Source of the DNA: Aquisphaera giovannonii
Lineage (GTDB): Bacteria; Planctomycetota; Planctomycetia; Isosphaerales; Isosphaeraceae
Direction: 5' to 3'
NCBI RefSeq assembly: GCF_008087625.1
Contig: NZ_CP042997.1
Location: 8,742,001-8,806,000, forward strand
Length of the DNA stretch: 64,000 nt
Position 1 is the first letter of the stretch; every line of letters begins with the position of its first letter. The notes under the pieces are model-generated. The model did not search any database, was not told the origin of the DNA, and saw nothing but the letters and a program-made list of their open reading frames with translations. A program made the position numbers and the translations under genes. Shown here piece after piece: positions 1-7,862 of the stretch.

Positions 1-246
1 TGGGGGGAGGGGCAGAAAGAGTTCCATGTAGAAGGGCATCGGGATGGACTTCACCCGAAGCACGCGCAGGCCGTCCGTGCCGTCGCCCTCCCGGTCCGCG
101 GTCCGCTCGGCCTCGGCGCCGTAGTTGGGCCGGATGAGCTGGACCTCATCCCCTCGCTCCAGCAGGTGCTTCACCAGCTCGCCGAGTGTCCGCGAGACGC
201 CGTTGACCTGGGGGAAATACGTTTCGGTGACCAGGGTAACTCGCAT
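1..246 (-). CDS. GT4-family glycosyltransferase, N-terminal part (cut by window start)
   Basis: The reverse-strand frame opens with an ATG at 246 and runs off the window, giving 82 residues. It begins MRVTLVTETYFPQVNGVSRT, the usual opening of GT-B glycosyltransferases related to GDP-mannose-dependent alpha-mannosyltransferases, whose N-terminal Rossmann domain has a PxxNGV loop near the acceptor site. A helix reading LGELVKHLLERGDEVQLIRP follows, as in that family. By family it would transfer a sugar from a nucleotide donor to a lipid or glycan acceptor at the cytoplasmic membrane. The donor-binding C-terminal domain lies outside the window, so substrate is unknown. The upstream 217 bases separate it from the ISKra4 element, which may have displaced original upstream sequence. 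Confidence 0.75.
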   Translation of the reverse strand, partial: MRVTLVTETYFPQVNGVSRTLGELVKHLLERGDEVQLIRPNYGAEAERTADREGDGTDGLRVLRVKSIPMPFYMELFLPLPP

Positions 247-454
247 GCAGGTCTCTCGACGCTCGCGGGGACCGACGCTCCCGGGCCGAGCCCCGGGCCC
301 GTGGGCGGGTCGCCTCCCATTCTCGGATCCGGGCCCCGCCGACGCCAGCGGGGTGCAGCACACGCGGTGGTGCCCTTCAAATATCCCACACCACGGCCGT
401 TGCGATCCGATGAAGCCGAGATGAATGTCGGGCCGGGTTCGCGGGATCGAGCCG

Positions 455-463
455 GGCCTAAGA
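455..463. repeat. 9-bp target-site duplication, left copy
   Basis: The nonamer ggcctaaga abuts the left end of the ISKra4 element and is repeated exactly at 1994-2002, immediately beyond the right end. A perfect 9-bp duplication at both ends is direct evidence of a transposition event in which the element and its target have stayed intact. Confidence 0.85.
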
Positions 464-484
464 GGGTGAGCGTCTTGTAAGTGG
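464..484 (+). repeat. ISKra4 left terminal inverted repeat
   Basis: Twenty-one bases beginning ggg match the reverse complement of 1973-1993 with three mismatches. The repeat starts directly after the 9-bp target duplication. Confidence 0.8.
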
Positions 485-490
485 TAAAGG

Positions 491-1893
491 TCAAGCTGCC
501 TTCCGGCGGTTGGCCCAGAAGCCGGTCCAGAGGGCGGACTCGCTGAGGTAGAGGGCCCGGAGGTGGGCCATGGCGTCGGCCCCCTGATGGCCCCAGCGCA
601 TCCCGGTGCCGTTGAGCCGCTCGTTGATCACCAGCTTGCAGCCGGCCTCCATCGGGCCCGAGCCGATCTGCCACCCCTTGGCCAGGTAGGCCGGGTAGTC
701 CATCCGGTGGTGCTGGTTGCGGAAGTAGTTCACCGTCGCCTCCCACGTCGCCCGCGCCCGCGGGGCGGCCGCGACGTCCAGGCCCTCCAGCCAGGCCAGC
801 ATCGCGGCGCCCCCCTCGTGCTTCAGCCGATGCGACCACGCCGCGTGCGCCGCCTCCGCCTGGGCCTCGTCGGCGTGCCAGGCCTTGGCCAGGTCCCCCA
901 GGTGCTCGCTGGCGTGGTAGAAGTCCAGGATCACCGCGTCGATCCGCCCGAAGTGCCGCCTCAGCAGGTCCTCCAGCCCCGACCCGCCGTCGCACACCGC
1001 GATCCAGCGCCGGGCCTCGCCCATGCCCGCCCGGGCGGCCATGTGTCGCAGCGGCTCGGCCACCGCCTCCTGGCCCTCGGCGCTGGCGACGTACCTCGCC
1101 TGCCGGGGGGGCCGGCGCCGGCCCTGGGTCGCCCATCGCTCGCGGCCCTCGGGGATGGGGTTGTAGACCATGCCCACGGCGATCATCTCCCCCTCGGCCG
1201 CGGCCCCCTCGGGCCCCTGCCTGCGGACGCCCGTCAGGTCGATCGACACGTAGGCGCAGGTCATCCCCTCGGCGTCCACGTGCCAGGCCCAGGGGCCCGC
1301 CTCGTCGAAGGGGACCTTGGACTCGATGGCCCGGCCCACCTCGGCGCCGACGGCCTCGGCGACCCGCTCCACGGTGGACTCGGCGAGGTCCAGGCCGCAC
1401 ATCCGCGGCAGGGCGACATCGGCGGCCTTGGCGAAGCTCTCCCGGGCCGCCGCCAGGCAGGCCAGCTCGGCGGCGCCGGAGGTCAGGTCGCCGCCGTCGA
1501 GGCCGAAGGCGGCGTCGGCGGGGCAGTGGCCCTCGCGGCATCGCGGGCAGTGGTAGTAGCCGCGCTCGATGCGCAGCGGGCCCAGGGCCGAGACCAGCCC
1601 CTTGGGCCGATAGCCCTTGAAGCGGGCGGCCTCGGAGCAGCGGGGGCAGCTCGTGCTGGACCCTACATACCCCCTTTTTTCCGCTGCATGGCAGCGGCCT
1701 GGAGGGCCTTGGCGCCGACCCGATGGACCATGTCGCGGAGCTGGAACTCGGCCTCGCCGAAGAGCTCGTCGTCGGGCTTGGTGGCCAGCAGCTCGGCCAT
1801 GGCCCGGATGTCCGCGTCCGAGGCCGCCCGGAGCTCCTCGTAGAGATCCTGGGCGAGGCGGGCCTGCCGCTCGGGCAGATGCTCGAAGGACAT
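491..1893 (-). CDS. ISKra4-family transposase, expressed through a -1 frameshift
   Basis: The reading starts at an ATG at 1893 behind a GGAGGG ribosome site and encodes 76 residues (MSFEHLPERQARLAQDL...) before a stop at 1663. A -1 shift at a run of six A then five G (complement of 1670-1680) moves into the long frame ending at 491. The fused product is about 467 residues. After the junction comes RGYVGSSTSCPRCSEAARFK, the zinc-ribbon-like N-terminal signature of ISKra4 transposases. It is followed by RIERGYYHCPRCREGHCPAD, and later YVSIDLTGVRRQ, ILDFYHASEHLGDLAKAWH and KGWQIGSGPMEAGCKLVINE, all typical of the catalytic core. The A6G5 tract at the exact place where frames must join suggests programmed slippage rather than decay, because everything else in the element is intact. 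Confidence 0.88.
1675..1680 (-). promoter_or_regulatory. Probable programmed -1 frameshift site (A6 run) in the transposase
   Basis: On the coding strand the codons CGG AAA AAA GGG precede the upstream frame's stop. Slipping back one base on the A run continues as AGG GGG TAT, joining KK to the conserved GYVG segment. Either ribosomal slippage on AAA AAA or transcriptional slippage on the homopolymer would do. Whether it is used was not tested. Confidence 0.6.
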
Positions 1894-1972
1894 GACGGGG
1901 ACCCTCCGTGAACAGAAGGCTACTGATTCCGAGGCGACGCATCGAAGACCTCTGTTCTACGGAATTTCCCAC

Positions 1973-1993
1973 CCACTTTCGAGACGCTTACCC
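1973..1993 (-). repeat. ISKra4 right terminal inverted repeat
   Basis: Partner of the repeat at 464-484, with 18 of 21 positions identical in reverse complement. It ends in ccc directly before the right target duplication. Confidence 0.8.
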
Positions 1994-2002
1994 GGCCTAA
2001 GA
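1994..2002. repeat. 9-bp target-site duplication, right copy
   Basis: Exact copy of ggcctaaga at 455-463, directly adjoining the right inverted repeat. Confidence 0.85.
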
Positions 2003-2105
2003 CGCTCAAGGACTGGTCGGTTGGGATCGGTCACGCCGTGTGATACCATCGGCGGGCGTGGCCGGCGTCCCGGCTCCGAGCGGTCCTTGTTCCTGGAGGC
2101 GTGCG

Positions 2106-3476
2106 ATGGAGTCCTCACCGTCGGGCCCCCGCGGCGAAAGCCGCCGGAGCTTCCTGAAGCTTGCGGCCGCCGCGGCGTTCCCCGCGATCGTGCCGGCCTC
2201 GGCCCTGGGACGGGGCGGTAAGGTGGCGCCGAGCAACCGGGTCACGCTCGGCGTGATCGGGACCGGGAACCAGGGGATGAACGACATCGAGTCGTTCCTC
2301 AAGGACGATCGCGTGCAGGTGGTGGCCGTCTGCGACGTGAACCGCGAGAGCCCGGGCTACTGGGATGGGAAGGTCGGGGGCCGCGAGCCGGCGAGGAGGC
2401 TGGTGGAGAAGCACTACGCCCGGCACAAGCCCTCCGGCGAGTATCGCGGCTGCGACGCCTACGTCGACTTCCGCGAGGTCCTCGGCCGCAAGGACATCGA
2501 CGCGGTGGAGATCGCCACGCCCGACCACTGGCACGCGATCCCCGTCCTGGAGGCCTGCCTGGCCGGCAAGGACATCTACTGCCAGAAGCCCCTGTCGCTG
2601 ACGATCGCCGAGGGGCGGGCCATGAGCTACGCCGTCAACAAGCACCGCGTCGTCTTCCAGACCGGCAGCCAGCAGCGGTCCGACCCCCACTTCCGCAGGG
2701 CCTGCGAGCTCGTCCGCAACGGCCGGATCGGCGACCTCAAGGTCGTGCGCGTGGGGCTGCCTGGCGGGCGGCCGGACTTCGGCAAGACCGGTGACCGCAA
2801 GAAGCCCGAGCCGGTACCGCCCGGCTTCGAATACGACAGGTGGCTCGGCCCCGCAGCCGGGGCCCCGTATGCCCCGGCCCGCTGCCACGTCAATTTCCGC
2901 TGGATCTACGACTACTCCGGAGGCCAGGTCACCGACTGGGGCGGCCACCATCCCGACTGCGCCCAGTGGGGCATGGGGACCGAGCTCACCGGGCCGGTCG
3001 AGATCCGCGACGCCCGGGCCCAGTTCGACCCCGACCCGCTCTGGAACACCGCGACCGCGTTCTCCTTCGAGGCCGTCTACGAGGACGGCGTGCGGATGAT
3101 CGTCAGCAACGAGAACACGATGGGCGTGACCTTCGAGGGCACGAAGGGGACCGTCTACGCCAACCGGGGCAAGCACACGGCCGACCCCGCGTCGATCCTC
3201 GACTCGAAGATCGGCCCGGGCGAAATCCACCTCTACGAGAGCGACGACCACTTCCGCAACTTCATCGACTGCGTGATCTCCCGCGGGCCGACCGCCGCGC
3301 CGGTGGAGGTGGCGCACCGCTCGATCACGATCTGCCACCTGGGCAACATCGCCATGCGGCTGGGCCGCAAGAGCCTGAAGTGGGATCCCCGGACCGAGCA
3401 GATCGTCGGCGACGACGAGGCGTCCCGGATGCTCGGCCGCCCCTATCGCGACGGCTGGAAGCTGCCCGCCGTCTAG
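2106..3476 (+). CDS. Tat-exported Gfo/Idh/MocA-family oxidoreductase
   Basis: The protein has 456 residues from the ATG at 2106, preceded by GGAGG seven bases upstream. An in-frame ATG further upstream has no such site. The N-terminus holds a twin-arginine signal (SRRSFLKLAAAAAFPAIVPA), so it is exported folded, probably with bound nucleotide. The Rossmann fold starts at VTLGVIGTGNQG. The family EKP position reads CQKPLSL, and the C-terminal alpha/beta domain includes WIYDYSGGQVTDWGGHHPD. Family members oxidise or reduce sugars, sugar acids or inositols using NAD(P). Planctomycetes carry many exported paralogs of unknown substrate. It lies just beyond the ISKra4 insertion, whose end is about 100 bases from its start, so its promoter may be altered. 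Confidence 0.88.
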   Translation: MESSPSGPRGESRRSFLKLAAAAAFPAIVPASALGRGGKVAPSNRVTLGVIGTGNQGMNDIESFLKDDRVQVVAVCDVNRESPGYWDGKVGGREPARRLVEKHYARHKPSGEYRGCDAYVDFREVLGRKDIDAVEIATPDHWHAIPVLEACLAGKDIYCQKPLSLTIAEGRAMSYAVNKHRVVFQTGSQQRSDPHFRRACELVRNGRIGDLKVVRVGLPGGRPDFGKTGDRKKPEPVPPGFEYDRWLGPAAGAPYAPARCHVNFRWIYDYSGGQVTDWGGHHPDCAQWGMGTELTGPVEIRDARAQFDPDPLWNTATAFSFEAVYEDGVRMIVSNENTMGVTFEGTKGTVYANRGKHTADPASILDSKIGPGEIHLYESDDHFRNFIDCVISRGPTAAPVEVAHRSITICHLGNIAMRLGRKSLKWDPRTEQIVGDDEASRMLGRPYRDGWKLPAV

Positions 3477-3511
3477 GGCTTCGTCACGCCTTGGAGTTCG
3501 GGGCCCATTCC

Positions 3512-3570
3512 CGGGAGGGCGAGGCTCCTGCCGAGCTCCCACGCGGCTCGGCAGGAGCCTCGCCCTCCCG
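3512..3570. repeat. Perfect 24-bp inverted repeat (REP-like palindrome)
   Basis: Two 24-base arms, 3512-3535 and 3547-3570, are exact reverse complements around an 11-base spacer. The arms begin cgggagggcgaggctcctg. The repeat sits in the gap between two genes on the same strand. No T-tract follows, so it is not a classical intrinsic terminator, although the hairpin could still slow RNA polymerase or protect the upstream message. Its G/C-rich, gene-flanking nature fits an interspersed palindromic element. Confidence 0.85.
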
Positions 3571-3632
3571 AAAATCAAACCGCGACAGATCACCAGGGAC
3601 CGGAACAGGAAGACCCCGGAGCGCACTCGAAG

Positions 3633-4430
3633 ATGAAGAGCAATCCCGTCATCCGCGCCCTCAGGGCCGGCAGCCCGCAGATCGGCACGTGGCTCTCGCT
3701 CGGCAGCGTCGGCGCGGCGAGATTCATGGCCAGGGCGGGCTTCCCCTGGCTCACGGTGGACCTGGAGCACTCGCCGACCGACATCCAGACCGCCGCGACG
3801 ATGTTCGGCGCGATCGCCGACGCCGGCTGCGTCCCGCTGGCCCGCGTGCCGACCGGGAAGCACGAGTGGATCAAGATGGCCCTCGACTCCGGCGCCATGG
3901 GCATCATCGCCCCCATGGTCATGGACGCGGACGAGGCCCGGGCCATCGTCGCCGCGGCCAGGTACGCCCCGCGCGGGAATCGCTCCGTCGGCGGCGGCTT
4001 CCACGCCATCAACTACGGCGCGACGGCCGACGAGTACTACAGCCGCGCCGACGACGAAATCCTGGTCGTCATCCAGACCGAGCACATCAAGGCCGTGGAG
4101 ATCGCGGACGAAATCTATTCGGTCCCCGGCATCGACGCCATCTTCATCGGCCCCAACGACCTGACCTGGTCGATGCGGGCCCCGGACGGCACGTTCCCCT
4201 CGAAGGAGGAATTCGAGGCGACCCTCGCCCGGATCCTCGCCGCCGCCAAGCGTCACAAGGTCCCCTGCGGCCTCCACGTCCTGACCGCCCAAGACGCCCT
4301 GCGACGGGCCGAGCAGGGATTCCAGTTCATCGCCGTCGGGAGCGAGCTGAAATTCATGCTCGACGGCGCCGCGGACGCCGTCCGGCGCATCAACCCCTCG
4401 GCCGCCGAGGAGGACCTGGCCAAGTACTGA
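3633..4430 (+). CDS. HpcH/HpaI-family class II aldolase
   Basis: The protein has 265 residues, full length for the family. The TIM-barrel signature is clear: GTWLSLGS near residue 20, [17 protein letters not shown] with the substrate-binding Arg, [12 protein letters not shown] carrying the metal-binding Glu, and [15 protein letters not shown] carrying the metal-binding Asp and GPxDL motif. Relatives cleave 2-keto-3-deoxy sugar acids or 4-hydroxy-2-oxo acids to pyruvate plus an aldehyde with a divalent metal. The substrate cannot be read from sequence. It follows an exported oxidoreductase and lies near an SDR and a ThuA protein, which suggests sugar or sugar-acid catabolism. The start has a modest GGAG eleven bases upstream. 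Confidence 0.88.
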   Translation: MKSNPVIRALRAGSPQIGTWLSLGSVGAARFMARAGFPWLTVDLEHSPTDIQTAATMFGAIADAGCVPLARVPTGKHEWIKMALDSGAMGIIAPMVMDADEARAIVAAARYAPRGNRSVGGGFHAINYGATADEYYSRADDEILVVIQTEHIKAVEIADEIYSVPGIDAIFIGPNDLTWSMRAPDGTFPSKEEFEATLARILAAAKRHKVPCGLHVLTAQDALRRAEQGFQFIAVGSELKFMLDGAADAVRRINPSAAEEDLAKY

Positions 4431-4526
4431 GGCCACGCGCGGGGCTGCCCCGGCCGGTCCCGCACCCTCCGCCCTCATCGGGCTTTTGGCCTGGATGGGG
4501 GCCGGCCGTCCGCGGGAGCGCCGACG

Positions 4527-5854
4527 ATGCGGAAGGCCCCGAGGATCGCGCTGGCACTCGGCGGGCTGGCTTGCCTGGCCGCCCTCGCCGGGTCGCAACG
4601 GCTCGGCCGGCCCGACAGGCGGGCCGCGTACGTCGTGCGGTTCTCGCCGGCCGGCGACCGCGTGGCGGCGATCACGGCGGACGTGGAGTCGCGGCAAGGT
4701 CGTCTCCAGGTCTGGGACGCGACGACGGGGCGTCCGTCGCTGTCCGTCGCGACCGGGGACCTCCTCCTATCCCTGGCGTTCGCGCCGGACGGACGGGCTG
4801 TGGCGGTCGGCGGATGGGGCGGGGCCGTCGAGCTGCGGGACGCGGCGGACGGGCGAGTCCTGCGATCCTTCGCCGGCCACTCCACGCGGTGCGCGGGCTG
4901 GCCTTCCTGCCCGACGGTCGGCGGCTCGCGGCCGGGGCCTCCGACGGCCGGATACTCCTCTCGGACATGACGAGCGGCGAGCTGACGCGGGAATTCCGGC
5001 GGGGGATGCGTCAGCCGGTGAACCAGATGGCCGTCTCGGCCGACGGCCGGTATCTGGCCACGGCCGGCGGGATCGGCGCGGGGAGCGTCGGCGTCTGGGA
5101 GGTTGAGACGGGCCGGGAGATCGCGGTCACTTCCCTCGCTTCGGCATGGCTTTCGATCGCCTTCCCCCCAGGGACGGGTGTGCTGGCCGCCGGGATCCCC
5201 GGGCCGTCCTTGACCTCGATGCCCACCGCGAGCCTGATCGACATCGAGGGGGATCGACGGGTCGCTTCCATCCCGATCGGCCTGGCCCGCTGCCTCGCCT
5301 TCTCCCCGGACGGCCGGCTCCTGGCATTCGGCGGCGACGAGGAGGTCGTCGCGGTCCGCGACCGAGGCACGGGCAGGATCGTCGCGACGCATGACGGGCA
5401 CAGGCACGCGGATTCGCCGGTCGCCGGCCGGGTGCGGTCCCTGCGCGGGGGGATGGGCCTGGCGGAGCTGCCGCGGGCGAATTCCGCCTGGTCGCTCGAC
5501 TTCTCCCCCGACGGGGGGCGCCTGGCCTCCTGCGGCGAGGACGGCTCGGTCTGGCTCTGGGGAGTCCCCCGGGCGGACGGGACCAGGGCCGCCGATCGGA
5601 ACATCCTGCCCACGCCGGGCGTCCCCGCCCGGCTCATGCCCCACCAGGTCGCGCTGGCGGTCGCCGCCCTGGCGATGCTCGCCGCGTCGGCCCTTCGACG
5701 CGCGACTTCCGCGGCCCTGCATGAAATCGGCCGACGCGGAGGCAAATCGGCGGATCAGGCCTCCTCGATCCGCTGCTCGAACGGCGGCCTCACGCGATCG
5801 GGGAGGTGGACCATGCCGGCGTCGTCGGCGACGTGCAAGCCGGAGTCGACGTAG
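4527..5854 (+). pseudogene. WD40 beta-propeller membrane protein with a frameshift
   Basis: Two frames together encode one WD40-repeat protein. The first, from ATG 4527, has a hydrophobic N-terminal segment (IALALGGLACLAALAG) followed by repeats such as LLSLAFAPDGRAVAVGGWGG and VLRSFAGHS. Near 4883 homology leaves this frame and continues in the -1 frame as HAVRGLAFLPDGRRLAAGAS, then further repeats (LAFSPDGRLLAFGGDEE, LDFSPDGGRLASCGEDGS). Restoring one C in the cactcc run would rejoin FAGHS to HAVRG. A C-terminal hydrophobic stretch (VALAVAALAMLAASAL) precedes a tail that overlaps the convergent SDR gene by about 100 bases. Such propellers are protein-interaction platforms. It may be a true pseudogene or a sequencing error in a C run. 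Confidence 0.75.
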
Positions 5855-6567
5855 AGGATGTCGCCGTGCACCTTGCGGCCGTGCCGGGAGGCGAGGAAGA
5901 CGACCGCCGCGCCGACGTCCTCGGGCGTGGTCAAATTCCGGATGCCGGCGGGGAAATCGGGACGGCCGTGGCGGGCCTGGATCTTCCGCTCGTTGGGCGT
6001 ATCGACCCACCCCGGGGCGACCATGTTGCAGGTGATCCCCTCGGCCAGGCACTCGTTGGCCACCTGCCGCGTCAGGCCGTAGAGGCCCGCCTTGCTGATG
6101 ACGTACGGGAAGAGTCCCGGCATGGGGCGGGTCGCCCGCGTCGAGCCGATGTTGATGATCGTCCCCTTCCGCTTGCGGAGGAGCGGCAAGGCGGCCTTGA
6201 TCCCCAGCCATGCGCCCTTGAGGTTGATGGCCATCGTCTGGTCCCAGAGCGCCTCGTCGGTGCTCTCGATGGTCCCACGCGGGCTGATGCCGGCGTTGTT
6301 CACGAGGACGTCGAGCCCGCCCCAGCGGGCATCCACCTCCCTCATCACGCGGGCCCACTCGTCGGCCGAGGTCACGTCCAGCCGCACCCCGGCCACCTCG
6401 ACCGATCGGCCGGCTAGCTGGCAGGCGGTCTCCCCGGCGAGCTCCTGGAGGACGTCGGCCACGACCACGGCGTAGCCCGCTTCGCCCAGCGCGGCCGCGA
6501 TCCCCGCGCCGATCCCCTGCGCCCCGCCCGTCACGACCGCGACCGGCTTCCCGGATGACTCCGCCAT
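5755..6567 (-). CDS. Short-chain dehydrogenase/reductase (FabG-like)
   Basis: The protein has 270 residues from ATG 6567. It shows the classical SDR layout: VAVVTGGAQGIGAGIA for nucleotide binding at residues 9-24, LVNNAGISPRG, the catalytic Ser in INIGSTRATR, and the YVISK catalytic Tyr-Lys pair. The C-terminal LYVDSGLHVAD stretch is also typical. Members interconvert alcohols and ketones on sugars, polyols or acyl chains with NAD(P)H. The specific substrate is unknown. The 3' end overlaps the tail of the convergent WD40 gene. Confidence 0.9.
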   Translation of the reverse strand: MAESSGKPVAVVTGGAQGIGAGIAAALGEAGYAVVVADVLQELAGETACQLAGRSVEVAGVRLDVTSADEWARVMREVDARWGGLDVLVNNAGISPRGTIESTDEALWDQTMAINLKGAWLGIKAALPLLRKRKGTIINIGSTRATRPMPGLFPYVISKAGLYGLTRQVANECLAEGITCNMVAPGWVDTPNERKIQARHGRPDFPAGIRNLTTPEDVGAAVVFLASRHGRKVHGDILYVDSGLHVADDAGMVHLPDRVRPPFEQRIEEA

Positions 6568-6768
6568 GGTCGGCCCTCGATTCGCCTTCGGCTCGATTCG
6601 TGATCGCCCGCCGGGCTCGCCCCGGCCGCGACGGCCTTCATGATGCGCCGGCCCCGGGGCGCCGTCAACGAACCGCCCGGCCTCCTTTCCCGGCCCCATC
6701 GCGCCGGCTAAGATCGTGGGCGAGGAGTCCCCCGCCTGCCCCCGACCCACCGAACGGAGCCGAGGCCG

Positions 6769-7815
6769 ATGATGAGATCCAGCCGCAATCGAACCGCCGC
6801 GATGCTCCCCTTCGCCGCGACGCTGGCGACGGCCGCGCTGCTGCTGCTGACGGCCGCGAGGTCCGAGGCGGCCGATCCCTGGCTGGCCATCAAGGGGGGC
6901 GACGGCCCGGGCCGCGGGAAGCACATCGTCCTGGTCAGCGGCGACGAGGAATACCGCTCCGAGGAGGGGCTGCCGCAGCTCGCGAAGATCCTCGCGAGGC
7001 GCCAGGGCTTCGACTGCACGGTGCTCTTCGCGATCGGCGAGGACGGCACGATCAAGCCCACGAGGACGGACCACATCCCGGGCCTCGACGCCCTCAAGGA
7101 GGCCGACCTGATGGTCATCCTCACGCGGTTCCGCGACCTGCCCGACGACGAGATGAAGGCCGTCGCCGACTACCTGGCCGCGGGCAAGCCCGTCGTCGGC
7201 CTGAGGACCGCGACGCACGCCTTCAACATCAAGGGCGGGCGCAAGTATGAGCGGTTCTCCTGGCAGAGCAAGGAGTGGGACGGCGGCTTCGGCCGGCAGG
7301 TCCTCGGCGAGACGTGGATCGCCCACCACGGCGATCACGGCCACGAGAGCACCCGCGGCGTGATCGCACCCGGCGCGGAATCGCACCCGATCCTACGGGG
7401 CATCAAGGACGGCGACATCTGGGGCCCGACGGACGTCTACCAGGTCCGCCTCCCGCTCCCCGGGGACAGCAAGCCCCTGGTCCTGGGCCAGGTCCTGTCG
7501 GGCATGAATCCCGACGACCCGCCCGTCGCCGGGCCGAAGAACGACCCGATGATGCCCGTCGCCTGGGTCAAGACCTACGCCGGGGAGTCCGGCAAGGCCG
7601 GCCGCGTCTTCACCACCACCATGGGCGCCTCCCAGGACCTCGCCGCCGAGGGCACCCGCCGGCTCGTCGTCAACGCGTGCTTCTGGGCCCTCGGCATGGA
7701 AGACGCGATCCCGGCGAAGACCGACGTGACGATCGTCGGCGACTACAAACCCACGCCATTCGGCTTCAACAAGCACACGCCGGGCGTGAAGCCGGCGGAC
7801 CTCCTGAAGGACTGA
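6769..7815 (+). CDS. Secreted ThuA-domain protein
   Basis: The protein has 348 residues with an N-terminal signal peptide (hydrophobic core LPFAATLATAALLLLTAA, likely cleaved near SEAA-D). The body follows the ThuA/trehalose-utilisation fold, a class I glutamine amidotransferase-like domain: IVLVSGDEEYRSEEGLPQLA, then ADLMVILTRFRDLPDDEMKA, then PVVGLRTATHAFN, then HESTRGVIAPGAESHPILRG. Sequence alone does not show an enzymatic triad. Planctomycetes encode many secreted ThuA proteins beside sulfatases and Gfo/Idh/MocA enzymes, implying a part in extracellular or periplasmic glycan use. It is divergent from the SDR gene across a 201-base gap. Confidence 0.85.
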   Translation: MMRSSRNRTAAMLPFAATLATAALLLLTAARSEAADPWLAIKGGDGPGRGKHIVLVSGDEEYRSEEGLPQLAKILARRQGFDCTVLFAIGEDGTIKPTRTDHIPGLDALKEADLMVILTRFRDLPDDEMKAVADYLAAGKPVVGLRTATHAFNIKGGRKYERFSWQSKEWDGGFGRQVLGETWIAHHGDHGHESTRGVIAPGAESHPILRGIKDGDIWGPTDVYQVRLPLPGDSKPLVLGQVLSGMNPDDPPVAGPKNDPMMPVAWVKTYAGESGKAGRVFTTTMGASQDLAAEGTRRLVVNACFWALGMEDAIPAKTDVTIVGDYKPTPFGFNKHTPGVKPADLLKD

Positions 7816-7862
7816 CCGCCCCGGCGGGGCATCGGCGTCGAGCGGCCTCGACGTGAGGGCGA

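Larger units (their letters stand above)
464..1993 (-). mobile_element. Complete ISKra4-family insertion sequence (1530 bp)
   Basis: The element is bounded by imperfect terminal inverted repeats and flanked by a perfect 9-bp direct repeat (455-463 and 1994-2002). The left end reads gggtgagcgtcttgtaagtgg. The reverse complement of the right end reads gggtaagcgtctcgaaagtgg. They match at 18 of 21 positions. It carries one transposase gene on the minus strand, split over two frames. No internal stop other than the frame break is seen, so it may be active. It sits between a glycosyltransferase gene and an oxidoreductase gene without interrupting either coding frame. Confidence 0.88.

Noticed and set aside
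2115-4697. An 860-residue minus-strand open frame opposite the oxidoreductase and aldolase genes
   Set aside because: It lies antisense to two well-supported genes and is a compositional artefact of third-position GC bias.
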